From Halorubrum trapanicum (GTDB lineage Archaea; Halobacteriota; Halobacteria; Halobacteriales; Haloferacaceae), in assembly GCF_002355655.1 (NCBI RefSeq), contig NZ_AP017569.1, positions 2,604,001-2,668,000 on the forward strand: a stretch of 64,000 bases of DNA, given 5' to 3'. The notes under the pieces were generated by a model. The model saw only the letters and a list, made by a program, of their open reading frames with translations. It made no database searches and had not been told where the DNA came from. The position numbers were made by a program, and so were the translations under genes. Of this stretch, positions 33,621-42,047 are shown piece after piece. The first letter of the stretch is position 1, and every line of letters starts with the position of its first letter.

Positions 33621-34052
33621 ATGGCGCCGACGGACGACGGGGCGAGCCCCGCGCCGATAGACCGGTCGGTGTTGCGACGGTTACGGTCCCGACTTTCGGG
33701 GAGTCGAACGGTTGAGTCCGCGACGGTCGTCGAGACGGGAAACCGCCACCTGCGTGTCGAGTTGGCCGAGGAGTACTACCCGGGATCGGCGGCCGCGCGC
33801 CTCGAGATCCGCTGGTACCGCAACGACGATTTCACCGTCCACTATCAGGAAGACCGACGGGATACCGCGTGGAAGTGCCGGTGGGATCGGCACCCGAACG
33901 CGCACAACTCGCGGGACCACTTCCACCCGCCACCGGCCGCCAGCCGCACCGACGCGGAGGACGCTCGGTGGCCGCCGGACCACCGAGGCGTACTCGATCT
34001 CGTCTTCGATAGGATCGAGAACCGCATCGAGACGCTGTGGGAGCGGCGATAG
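33621..34052 (+). CDS. TumE-family toxin-like protein
   Basis: 143 aa, starts 2 bp after the HTH stop. A beta-rich middle, ARLEIRWYRNDDFTVHYQEDRR, is followed by WKCRWDRHPNAHNSRDHFHPPP, then a C-terminal helix (HRGVLDLVFDRIENRIETLW). The alternating strands with conserved His and the HFHPPP turn match the TumE toxin family as I recall it in haloarchaea. In bacteria TumE is paired with an HTH TumA antitoxin. Toxic activity has not been shown for this branch, so the call rests on context and pattern. Confidence 0.65.
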   Translation: MAPTDDGASPAPIDRSVLRRLRSRLSGSRTVESATVVETGNRHLRVELAEEYYPGSAAARLEIRWYRNDDFTVHYQEDRRDTAWKCRWDRHPNAHNSRDHFHPPPAASRTDAEDARWPPDHRGVLDLVFDRIENRIETLWERR

Positions 34053-34200
34053 CGGGAACAGGTGACGGTTCAGTGACCCGTCGTCAGTGATCGAACGGCG
34101 TCGTCGGGGATTGACCGTGCCGTCGGCGACCGTTTACGAACGACGGGACAGTGAGTACCGACGAACAACAGGAGCGGCCGACTCGACTACTCGCGGCTGT

Positions 34201-34210
34201 AAAAAAAAAA
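34201..34210 (-). terminator. Oligo-T terminator of the rhodanese gene
   Basis: A run of ten A on the plus strand (ten T in the transcript) lies 20 bp after the stop of the leftward rhodanese gene. Archaeal RNA polymerase terminates on such U runs. Confidence 0.65.
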
Positions 34211-34229
34211 CCGGCTCCGCGACCGTCGC

Positions 34230-35102
34230 TTACTTCCCGGTCTCGATCGGCGCGCCGACGAGGTTCCCCCACTCGGTCCACGAGCCGTCGTAGTTGCGGA
34301 CGTCGTCGTAGCCGAGCAGCTCGTGCAGGAGGAACCACTCGATCGACGAGCGCTCGCCGACGCGGCAGTAGGTGATCGTCGACTCGTTCCCGTCGACGCC
34401 GGCCTCGCTGTACAGCTCTCGGAGTTCGTCCGCGCTCTTGAACGTCCCGTCCTCGTTCAGCGTGGTGCCGATCGGAACGTTGCTCGCGCCGGGGATGTGG
34501 CCGCCGCGCTGGGCCGTCTCGTTGAGCCCCTCGGGCGCGATGACCTCGCCGGAGAACTCCTCTGGCGAGCGGACGTCGACCATCGGGATCCCCTCCTCGA
34601 TCGCCTTGTCGATGTCGTCCTTGTACGCGCGGACGCTCTCGAAGGGGCCGCGGGCCTCGTACTCGCGCGGCGTGAAGTCGGGCTCCTCGGTCGAGAGCGG
34701 GTAGTCGTTCTCGACCCAGTACCCCTTCCCGCCGTCGATCACGCGGATGTCGTCGTGGCCGTAGTACTTGTAGATCCAGTAGCCGAACAGCGCGAACCAG
34801 TTCGGAACTCGGCCGCCGCCGTAGACGACGACCGTCGTGTCGGCGTCGATGCCGCCCTCGCCGTTCCGGGCCGCGAAGTCCTCCTTCGAGACGATGTCGC
34901 GCTCGGTCTCGTCGGTGAACACCGCGTCCCACTCGAAGTTGAGCGCGCCGGGGATGTGGCCCTCCTCGTAGGGCGTGTACTCCGACTCGTCGGTGACGGT
35001 CGGGTTGTTGATCTCGACGAGCCGGAGGTCCGAGTCGTCGTCCTGGAACGCGTCGAGGTTCGATTCGACCCAGTCCGCCGTGACGAGTACGTCTTCTGGC
35101 AT
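34230..35102 (-). CDS. Two-domain sulfurtransferase (rhodanese; thiosulfate/3-mercaptopyruvate type)
   Basis: 290 aa, two rhodanese domains. Domain 1 (residues 1-130) is catalytically silent (no Cys at the active loop) and contains GHIPGALNFEWD. Domain 2 has GGHIPGASNVPIG and the active loop TYCRVGERSSIEWF with the persulfide Cys246. The loop C-R-x-G-x-R fits thiosulfate or 3-mercaptopyruvate:cyanide transferases. It would provide sulfane sulfur in the cytosol. ATG at 35100-35102 follows a GTG one codon earlier. The gene ends in an oligo-T terminator at 34201-34210. Confidence 0.89.
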   Translation of the reverse strand: MPEDVLVTADWVESNLDAFQDDDSDLRLVEINNPTVTDESEYTPYEEGHIPGALNFEWDAVFTDETERDIVSKEDFAARNGEGGIDADTTVVVYGGGRVPNWFALFGYWIYKYYGHDDIRVIDGGKGYWVENDYPLSTEEPDFTPREYEARGPFESVRAYKDDIDKAIEEGIPMVDVRSPEEFSGEVIAPEGLNETAQRGGHIPGASNVPIGTTLNEDGTFKSADELRELYSEAGVDGNESTITYCRVGERSSIEWFLLHELLGYDDVRNYDGSWTEWGNLVGAPIETGK

Positions 35103-35241
35103 CACCCGCAGTAGGGCCTGTGATCGTTTTGAACGTCCGATAATGGCGGTTCTTTCCGGCGCCTGTGACGACCGGCAGCCGGGCGAAACGGACCGGATTC
35201 GCCCGCCTCGCGGGCGTTCACTCGTTTGTTTCGGCTGACAT

Positions 35242-35667
35242 CTACCGAATTACCGTCACGGGCACGTCGGCCTTGTCGACGACGCTCTTCGCGACGCTGC
35301 CGACGACCTGCTCGCGCTCCTCCGAGAGTCCCCGGTGGCCGACGTAGATGGCGTCGACCGGCTCCTCCTTCGCGTACTCGGTGATCGCGTCGGCCGGACG
35401 TCCCGTGAGGAGTTGGGTCTCGACGTCGACCGACTCGTCGCCGACCGCCTCCTCTGCGATGTTCCGGGCGCTCTCTAAGACCCCCTGTCCGGCCTCGACG
35501 GCGGCCTCCTCTCCCGGGAGGACGATCGTCCCGTCGACGAGCTCCGAGTCCGGGGTCAACACGTGGGCGATCTCGAGCGTCTCGTAGAACGCGACCGCCT
35601 GACGCGCCGCGTACCGGACGGCTTCGTCGCTCTCCGTCGACCCGTCGGTCGCAACGAGGTAGCTCAT
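35242..35667 (-). CDS. UspA-family protein, ATP-binding type
   Basis: 141 aa. The family start SYLVATDGSTESDEAVRYAARQA is present, and the C-terminal loop GHRGLSEEREQVVGSVAKSVV keeps the G-x2-G-x9-G-S ATP-binding motif, unlike the UspA at 19513. ATG at 35665-35667 (MSYLVATDGS) starts at the first strand; nine upstream codons are discarded. Function as a stress-induced nucleotide-binding protein is family knowledge only. Confidence 0.88.
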   Translation of the reverse strand: MSYLVATDGSTESDEAVRYAARQAVAFYETLEIAHVLTPDSELVDGTIVLPGEEAAVEAGQGVLESARNIAEEAVGDESVDVETQLLTGRPADAITEYAKEEPVDAIYVGHRGLSEEREQVVGSVAKSVVDKADVPVTVIR

Positions 35668-35736
35668 ACGCGGAGATCGGTCCGTGAGACACATAACTCC
35701 TGCCGGGCGTTCCCGGGCCGCGACTCCGCGGTCGGG

Positions 35737-36723
35737 TTATCTCTCGCCGTCCGCACCGAGGTGAATCCGGTCCCCTTCCGAGGCGTGGATCGCGTCGAGC
35801 ACTTCCTGAACGCGCATCGCCTCTGCGAAGGAGACGAGGTCGCCGCCGTCGTCGTCGACGGCGGCCGCGAACTCGGTCAGGAGCGCGCTCACGGTGTCGC
35901 CGCGCTCGTCGACGAGCGGTTCCTCGTCGTCGCGCCCGCGGTTCCGCACGAGCCGGTGCCACGCCGTCAGCGACAGCGCCGCCTCGTCGCCGACGACGGT
36001 GATCGCGTTCTCCTCCTCGCCCTCGTGGTCGCACAGCAGGTCGAGCGTCCCGCGGACGCCGTCGGCCCGGAAGGTCCCGACCACGTCGTCCTCGTAAGTG
36101 TCCGGCCCCGAGTAGCCGACATCGGCCGAGACGCTCTCGATCGGGCCGAACAGCTCCTGGACGCCGAACAGGAAGTGCGTCCCGACCTCGCGCAGGGGGC
36201 CACCCTGCTCGCGCGACTCCAGCCACGCCACGTCCTGCCACTCGCGGGGCCACCGCGGGAACCGGAACCGGAGTTCGACCCTTCGGGGGTCGCCGATCGC
36301 GCCGTCGGCGACGAGTTCCCGCAGGCGGACGAACCCCGGCGTGTAGCGGAACGGGAGGTTCACGGCCGTGACGCGGTCGCTCTCTTCGGCGAGCGCGACG
36401 AGTTCGCCCCCCGTCGCCGCGTCGGCCGCGATAGGCTTCTCGCAGATCACGTGCTTGTCGGCCGCGAGCGCGTCGGCGACGACCTCGCGGTGGGCCAGCG
36501 GCGGCACGCCGACGTAGACGGCGTCGAGGTCGTCGCGCTCGACGAGCGAGGCGTGGTCGGTCGTCGTCGCGGTGCGGTCGGTGCCGTGGTCGGCCGCGAG
36601 CGACGCCGCACGGTCCGCGTCGAGGTCGCAGGCGGCCGCCAGCTCGTACCGGTCGTGGTCGTCTATCGCGGCCGCGAGGCGGTTCCCGATGACGCCGCAG
36701 CCGACGATCCCGATCTGTATCAC
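35737..36723 (-). CDS. Gfo/Idh/MocA-family oxidoreductase
   Basis: 328 aa NAD(P)-dependent dehydrogenase. N-terminal Rossmann motif QIGIVGCGVIGNRLAAAI, then the signature AVYVGVPPLAHREVVADAL and HVICEKPIAADA with the catalytic-site EKP Lys (about residue 96). The C-terminal alpha/beta domain holds GGPLREVGTHFLFGVQELFG (the His ligand of sugar-binding relatives). Members oxidise sugars, inositol or related polyols. GTG at 36721-36723 gives the strand directly. The substrate cannot be read; no sugar transporter lies alongside. Confidence 0.85.
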   Translation of the reverse strand: MIQIGIVGCGVIGNRLAAAIDDHDRYELAAACDLDADRAASLAADHGTDRTATTTDHASLVERDDLDAVYVGVPPLAHREVVADALAADKHVICEKPIAADAATGGELVALAEESDRVTAVNLPFRYTPGFVRLRELVADGAIGDPRRVELRFRFPRWPREWQDVAWLESREQGGPLREVGTHFLFGVQELFGPIESVSADVGYSGPDTYEDDVVGTFRADGVRGTLDLLCDHEGEEENAITVVGDEAALSLTAWHRLVRNRGRDDEEPLVDERGDTVSALLTEFAAAVDDDGGDLVSFAEAMRVQEVLDAIHASEGDRIHLGADGER

Positions 36724-36803
36724 GGCCGTCGAGAGCGGTCGCGCGCGCTTGTAGCTTCGGGAGTCGGAACCGTTGCGGGACCGGGCGCGGACTGGGTCGC
36801 CCC

Positions 36804-37322
36804 TCAGGACTCGTCGACCGGGCGCGCGACCATCTCCCCCCACGGCTCGAAGCCGTGGCGGTCGTAGAACCCCTTCGCGCGCTCGTTCGCCGGGTCGACG
36901 TCGAGGACCATACGGTCGAGCGGGAGGTCCTGGTCGGCCGCGAGCGCGAGCGCGGCGTCCATCAGGTCGTCGGCGACGCCGGCGCCGCGGTGCTCGGGGG
37001 CGACGAATATCTCGTTCACCACCGCCGCGTCCCAGATCATCGCGGTGCGCTCGGGGAGGACGAAGACGTAGCCGACGACCTCGCTCCCGGATCCCTCGGT
37101 CTCCTCGACCGCGACGGTCACGCACCGCTCGTCGTCGGCGACGCAGCGGTCGACCCAGTCGAGCCAGCGGTCGCGGTACGCGTCGGTGAGCTTCCCCTCG
37201 TAGGCGGCCGCCTTCCCGTCGCCGCCGGTGTTCGCGCCGAGGCCGCGCTCGAAGGCGCGCTTCAGCTCGTAGAGGTCGTCCGCGTCGCGCTCGCGGTCGT
37301 AGGGGCGGATTTCGGGGGTCAC
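36804..37322 (-). CDS. GNAT-family N-acetyltransferase
   Basis: 172 aa, single GNAT fold. The beta4-alpha3 stretch AVVNEIFVAPEHRGAGVADDLMDAALALA (two pieces) carries the R/Q-x-x-G-x-G/A acetyl-CoA loop (HRGAGV), followed by VDPANERAKGFYDRHGFEPWG, the canonical motif B end. GTG at 37320-37322 overlaps the stop of the LOR/SDH gene (GTGA), so the pair is one transcription and translation unit. The acceptor amine is unknown. Confidence 0.85.
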   Translation of the reverse strand: MTPEIRPYDRERDADDLYELKRAFERGLGANTGGDGKAAAYEGKLTDAYRDRWLDWVDRCVADDERCVTVAVEETEGSGSEVVGYVFVLPERTAMIWDAAVVNEIFVAPEHRGAGVADDLMDAALALAADQDLPLDRMVLDVDPANERAKGFYDRHGFEPWGEMVARPVDES

Positions 37323-38566
37323 GCGTCGTCCCCCTCCAGCACGAACTCCGCCAGCGTCGGGACGAAGGTGCCGATGTCGGTGACCATCCCGATCGCCTGC
37401 GCCGAGCCGCGGTCGAGCAGCTGGGTGACGGTGGCGGGGTTGATGTCGACGCAGACGGTCTTCGTCGTCGACGGGAGGCAGTTCCCGACCGCGACGGAGT
37501 GGAGCAGCGTCGCGAGCATGATCACGAGGTCGGCCTCGTGGGCCTGCTCGCGGATGGCGTCCTGCGCCTCCACCGCGTCGGTGATCGTGTCCGGGAGCGG
37601 GCCGTCGTCGCGGACCGACCCCGCGAGGACGGTGTCGACGCCGTTCTCGACGCACTCGTACATCACCCCCTCCGTGACGATCCCGTCCTCGACGGCGGCC
37701 TCGATCCCGCCCGCCCGGATGATCTCCGAGATGGTCCAGATGTGGTGTTTGTGGCCCTTCCGCGGGTGTTCGAGCGTCTCGACGTTCATGCCGAGCGAGG
37801 TGCCGTAGATCGAGCGCTCCAGGTCGTGGGTCGCGAACCCGTTGCCCGCCGAGAGCGCGTCGACGTAGCCCGCGGCGACCAAGTCCGCGAGCGCGTCGCC
37901 GGCCCCCGAGTGGATCACGGCCGGCCCGGCGACGACCATCACGTTGCCGCCCTCGTCTTTCACCGCGCGCAGCTCCTCGGCGACCTCGCGGATCGTCGAC
38001 TCCGAGGGGCGCTCCGCGGAGACGCCGCCCTGCATGAACCCGAACGCGCCGCCCCCGCTCCGCGGGCGCTCCGGCGGGTTCACCCGGATCCCGGACTGAT
38101 CGGTCGCGACGAGGTCGCCCGCCTCGACCGCGTTGAGCGTCTTAGTGTGGGCGCGCGGGGAGCCGTCGGGGCCGCCGTCCGGCTCTATCACCAGCGCGCA
38201 GTCCATCTCGATCCGCTCGACGTCGATCCACTCGCCGTCGTACAACACTTCGGTCGGGTGGTTCGTCGTCGAGTAGAAGTTCGGCGGGACCACCTTGTCG
38301 GCGGGCGCCGCGACGAGGTCCACTTCGGACGGGTCCTCCAGTACCGCCCCGTTCTGGTGGAGCTCGTGGAGGATGTCCCGCAGCGTCTCGGGGTCGTCCG
38401 CCGAGACGGTCAGCCGGCAGTACGACTCCTCGGTCTCGTGTTTCCCGACGTCGAACTGCTCGACGTCGAACGAGCCGCCGAGGTCCATCACCGCGCCGAA
38501 GCAGCGCTGCATCGTGCCGCTGTCGATGATGTGACCTTCGAGTTCGACGGTCCGCGAGTGGGTCAT
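37319..38566 (-). CDS. LOR/SDH-domain protein (TIGR00300; ornithine cyclodeaminase-like)
   Basis: 415 aa. The N-terminal ~100 residues (TVELEGHIIDSGTMQRCFGAVMDLG then YCRLTVSADDPETLRDIL) form the LOR/SDH bifunctional domain, and the rest has NFYSTTNHPTEVLYDGEW, AGPAVIHSGAGDALADLV and the dinucleotide-like NVMVVAGPAV segment. In methanogens the homologue was reported to convert ornithine to proline and ammonia; in cyanobacteria the same domain follows the arginine dihydrolase AgrE. An NAD cofactor is likely. It overlaps the GNAT gene by 4 bp. Function in haloarchaea is inferred. Confidence 0.8.
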   Translation of the reverse strand: MTHSRTVELEGHIIDSGTMQRCFGAVMDLGGSFDVEQFDVGKHETEESYCRLTVSADDPETLRDILHELHQNGAVLEDPSEVDLVAAPADKVVPPNFYSTTNHPTEVLYDGEWIDVERIEMDCALVIEPDGGPDGSPRAHTKTLNAVEAGDLVATDQSGIRVNPPERPRSGGGAFGFMQGGVSAERPSESTIREVAEELRAVKDEGGNVMVVAGPAVIHSGAGDALADLVAAGYVDALSAGNGFATHDLERSIYGTSLGMNVETLEHPRKGHKHHIWTISEIIRAGGIEAAVEDGIVTEGVMYECVENGVDTVLAGSVRDDGPLPDTITDAVEAQDAIREQAHEADLVIMLATLLHSVAVGNCLPSTTKTVCVDINPATVTQLLDRGSAQAIGMVTDIGTFVPTLAEFVLEGDDA

Positions 38567-38710
38567 ACGGGTTCGTCGCGTCGGCGGGGGAAACCGGTTT
38601 CCCTCGGTCTGTTACGACTCTTCAACAGAGAGGATTCCGACGTATCTCGCGCGGTACGGAAACGGCGGCGAACGGTAGCGAGGGTGTATGAACCGGTGTG
38701 ATTGATCGAT

Positions 38711-39198
38711 CACTTATAAATCGGGTTGTGTGTCGCTGTCGGCTATCAATACGTGATCGACGACGCGGTGACGATCTCGAAAGGGTCAGCCGCTCGTTTA
38801 TAAATACCTAACCGCGGATCGACGGAGACAACCTCCAAAGCTCCAGTCGATCGTTTATAAATGCCTGATCGCGGATCGACGGAGACAACCCCCAAAGCCC
38901 CAGCCGCGAGGACGGCGCACGCTCGTTGTCGTTCGAGACGCCAAAGGCGTCTCGTGATGACGAGAGAGCGAAGCCCTCTCGAGCCACGCGCTTCAGTCGC
39001 TCGCGTTGCTCGCTCCTTCCAGTGCTTACGTCGCCTGCGCCGTCCTCGCGGCTGCCCCTTTGAGTCCCACCCCGCGCCGCACAGCACCTCACGCCTCCCC
39101 AGCCTCGTCGCTGGCACCCTCCGCTTCGCTCCGGGAGCCAGCGACTCCCTCGCGCGTGCTCCTCGCGCCCGAGGGGCGCTCGGAGGCACACGCCACCG
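38711..39198 (+). repeat. Structured repeat copy F (candidate ncRNA) with two leader modules
   Basis: Leader modules repeat with a period of about 59 bp: TTTATAAATACC (38797) and TTTATAAATGCC (38854), each followed by GCGGATCGACGGAGACAAC and AAAGC(T/C)CCAG. The core is 38892-39198. The closing stem is 19 bp and perfect: CAGCCGCGAGGACGGCGCA with TGCGCCGTCCTCGCGGCTG. An extra hairpin, CGAGACGCC with GGCGTCTCG, lies at 38935-38960. The variable hairpin is GTCGCTGGC with GCCAGCGAC. The core ends 3 bp before the convergent stop of the site-2 protease gene. An additional TATA-like CTTATAAAT lies at 38713. It fills the gap 38567-39200. Confidence 0.88.
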
Positions 39199-39200
39199 CC

Positions 39201-41101
39201 TCAGATAACCCCGAGCGCGGTGAGGATCTGGTTGCCGAAGATCATCGCGACCAGCCCGGCCAGCATGACGAGCCCGGACGAGACCGTGATTGTCCGCACC
39301 GCGGCGTGTCGGTCGCTGATCGGGACCCGGCTGATCACCGCCTCGGCGACCATCCGGAGGATGCGACCGCCGTCGAGCGGGAACGCGGGGAGACAGTTGA
39401 ACAGCGCCAGCTGGATGTTGATCCACCCCGACCAGAAGAGGAGGTTCGCGAGCAGGAAGGTCCCGCCGCCGAGCGCCGCCAGCGGCCCCTCGACGACGAA
39501 GAAGTTGGTCAGCTCGCCGGTGAACCCCGCGAAGTTGAACGGGAGCCCGAAGAGGCTACCGAGCGGGAGGATGAGCGCGACGAACACTAAGCCGAGCGGC
39601 GACTCGGTGACCCCGCCGAGCGGGAGCCCGTCCGCGGCCTCCTGACCGCCGTCGCCGCCGAGCAGTTCGAGGTACGCGCCGGCGGGGTACTCGGTGACGC
39701 CTACGTCGTCGAGCGCGAGCCCGCTCGTCCCGGGGAAGACGCTCACGCCGATGAACCCGCCGCCGCGGTTCGGGTGCGCGGCGAGTTCCACGTCGTACGT
39801 GGTGCGCTCGCCGTCGGCGTCGTACACCGTGACGGGGACGGTCTCGCCCGGATCGCGGTCGACGAGAACGGCCGAGAGCGCCTCGTTGTTGACGACGCGC
39901 TCGCCGTCGACCGAGACGATCGTCAGCGGCTCGCCGAGGGGGGCGCCCTCGTCGTGGATCGGGCCCCCCTCCTGAACGCCGAGGACGTACGCGCCGATCG
40001 GGGCGTCGGGAACGGTGACGGCGCCCTCGCCGTCGGCCGTCTCGACGCCCGAGGCGTTCTCGGCGCCGGGCGCGTCCCGGACCTGGTCGAGGACGGTCGC
40101 GTTCCCCGTCACCGTCAGCGTCGCGCGCTCGTCGCCGCCGACCGCGTCGAAGAAGTCGGACTCGGTGGCGACCGGCTCGCCGTTCACGGCCGCGATCGTC
40201 ACCGGCTGCTCCTCGATCGTCACGCCGAGGGGGTTACCGCCGGCTGATCCGACCACCTGTAGCTCGCGGTCGACGGTCACCGTCTCCCGCGTCTCGCCGT
40301 CGTCGACGGTGAGCGCGACCGACTCGCCCGCGTCGGCGATCGCGGATTCGAACTCGCCGCTCGTCTCGATCGGCGTCCCCGCCACCTCGACGATCCGGTC
40401 GCCCTGCGAGAGGTCGGCCGCGGCCGCCGGGGAGCCGGGGTTCACCTCGCCGACCGCGTAGCCGGCGGCGGGCGAGATCGCGCCGACGACGGGGCCGAAG
40501 AGGAGCGCGAAGACGACGATCGTCAGCACCGTGTTCGCGGTGACGCCGGCCGCGAACATCCGGGCGCGGGCGCCGCGGGACGCCTCCTGGGTCGCCTCCT
40601 CGTCCGGCTCGACGAACGCGCCGACCGGGAGGAGCGCGAAGAAGACGAGCCCCATCGAGTCGATGTCGATGTCCTCGACCCGGCAGAGCAGGCCGTGCGC
40701 GCCCTCGTGGACCACCATCGCGCCGGCGAGGCCGGCGACGATCTCGGGCGCGACCGATAGCGGGAGGAAGTCGTTGACGCCGGGGATGATGAGGAAGTTC
40801 TGCGGCTGCTGGATCGCGGAGGGCTGCGCGTTCGAGAACGCTGACATCGCCGACGAGAGGATGAGCGCGAACGACGCCACCATCGCCACCAGGGCCCCCC
40901 GAGCCCGAGGTTGGCGACCGCGCGCCAGAACCGCTTCGGCGCCGCCAGTCGGCCGAGGAAGGCCCGCCCGCGGAGCGTCCGGAGGGTCAACACCGGTCCC
41001 GAGACCCTGAACGCGTCCGGGAGGATCCCATTGTTCCGCAGCCACATCGCGACCGCGGAGTACGCGAGGACCCCCGTAAGCACCCAGAACAACGTGTTCA
41101 T
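39201..41101 (-). pseudogene. Site-2 protease (M50) with two PDZ domains, apparent 1-nt frameshift
   Basis: Intramembrane metalloprotease. Residues 1-68 read from ATG at 41099-41101 (MNTLFWVLTGVLAYSAVAMW, then RAVANLGLG). At a six-G tract (40895-40900) the frame is lost; one extra G would restore ALVAMVASFALILSSAMSAF and the rest. Downstream are the zinc motif MVVHEGAHGLL (HExxH), two PDZ-like repeats (GYAVGEVNPGSPAAAADLSQ and GVQEGGPIHDEG...), and the late LPAFPLDGGRIL with the third ligand Asp. All else is full length, so this is either a recent frameshift, a phase-variable tract or a homopolymer error. It would act on membrane-bound regulators. Confidence 0.8.
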
Positions 41102-41238
41102 TACGGACGGCTAAGGCTCGGCCGTCCCTAAGACGTTCGGTTCTCGGAACCTCCGGTGCGCCCACGCGCCGCGCGAGTCGGCTCGCTCTCGGCGCCCGCC
41201 GGCGAGGACTGATACGCCTCCCGCTCGTGTGGCGACGT

Positions 41239-41691
41239 ATGACCGACGCAGACGGAACGGAGTCCGAACGCTCGCTCGCGCCGCTGATGGGCGCGACGTA
41301 CGTCGCCGCCGGGATCGCGCACTTCCTGATCCCCGAGCGCTTCGCCGAGGCGATACCGCCGTCGTTCCCGCGACCGGTCAGCCTGGTGTACCTCTCCGGA
41401 ATCGCCGAGATACTCCTCGGGATCGGGGTCGCGATCCCGCGGACGCGACGCCCGTCCGCGTGGGGGATCGTCGCCCTCCTCGTCGCGGTGTTCCCGGCGA
41501 ACGTCCACCTCTCCCGGAGCGACACGCTGAACGACCTCGTCCCGGACCGGCTCGTCGGGCCGGCGCGGCTCGCGGCGCTGATTCGGCTGCCGTTTCAGGC
41601 GGTTCTGATCGCTTGGGCGCTGTGGTACGCGCGCGCCGACGAGGCGGCGACGGCTTCGGAAACGACGGAGACGACGGCTTCGGAGGCGTAG
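41239..41691 (+). CDS. DoxX-like membrane protein
   Basis: 150 aa, four helices. MGATYVAAGIAHFLIPERFAEAIPPSFP (two parts) has the DoxX family opening with the H-F-x-x-P turn, followed by LVYLSGIAEILLGIGVAIPR and WGIVALLVAVFPANVHLS with the conserved Pro-Ala-Asn. The C-terminal tail is Thr/Glu-rich. ATG at 41239 is chosen because the codons before it lack a helix. Divergent from the site-2 protease gene. DoxX proteins are linked to redox or quinone chemistry; the role here is unknown. Confidence 0.82.
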   Translation: MTDADGTESERSLAPLMGATYVAAGIAHFLIPERFAEAIPPSFPRPVSLVYLSGIAEILLGIGVAIPRTRRPSAWGIVALLVAVFPANVHLSRSDTLNDLVPDRLVGPARLAALIRLPFQAVLIAWALWYARADEAATASETTETTASEA

Positions 41692-41772
41692 CCGTCGCCC
41701 CGTTCGCGACTCGATCGGCGGATCGCCGCCGCGAACTCAACACCCAAGTACCCCCCGGTCCAAACGCCGCAC

Positions 41773-42012
41773 ATGATCGCGCTCATCGACTTCGTCTCGC
41801 GGCTGGTCGGCGACGTCGGCCGGTTCGTCGACATCTTCCTGAACGACCTGATCCTCGGCGCGGGCGACCCGCTGTCGGCGCTGCTCGTCGTCGTCGGCCA
41901 GGTGCTGATCGTCGCTTCCGTCGGAGCGCTCGGGTACGCAGCGGTCGGCGCGCTGCTCGGCGAAATCGGCGTGAACCTCCCCTCGCTCGGCGGTCGCGGC
42001 CGCTCCGAGTAG
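41773..42012 (+). CDS. Small membrane protein (79 aa), unknown
   Basis: An amphipathic N-terminal helix (IALIDFVSRLVGDVGRFVDIFLND) is followed by a membrane helix (LSALLVVVGQVLIVASVGALGYAAVGALL, about residues 35-63) and a short basic end. Codon use resembles neighbouring genes. No family recognised. Its ATG at 41773 follows the DoxX gene by 81 bp and it converges on the transducer gene. Confidence 0.6.
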   Translation: MIALIDFVSRLVGDVGRFVDIFLNDLILGAGDPLSALLVVVGQVLIVASVGALGYAAVGALLGEIGVNLPSLGGRGRSE

Positions 42013-42016
42013 AAAC

Positions 42017-42022
42017 AAAAAA
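42017..42022 (-). terminator. Oligo-T terminator of the transducer gene
   Basis: Six A on the plus strand (six T in the transcript) lie 25 bp after the transducer stop, in the pattern GTTTTTTGTTTC on the minus strand. A plausible short archaeal terminator, also between convergent genes. Confidence 0.5.
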
Positions 42023-42047
42023 CGGGCGGTTCGATCGGTCCCTCCCC

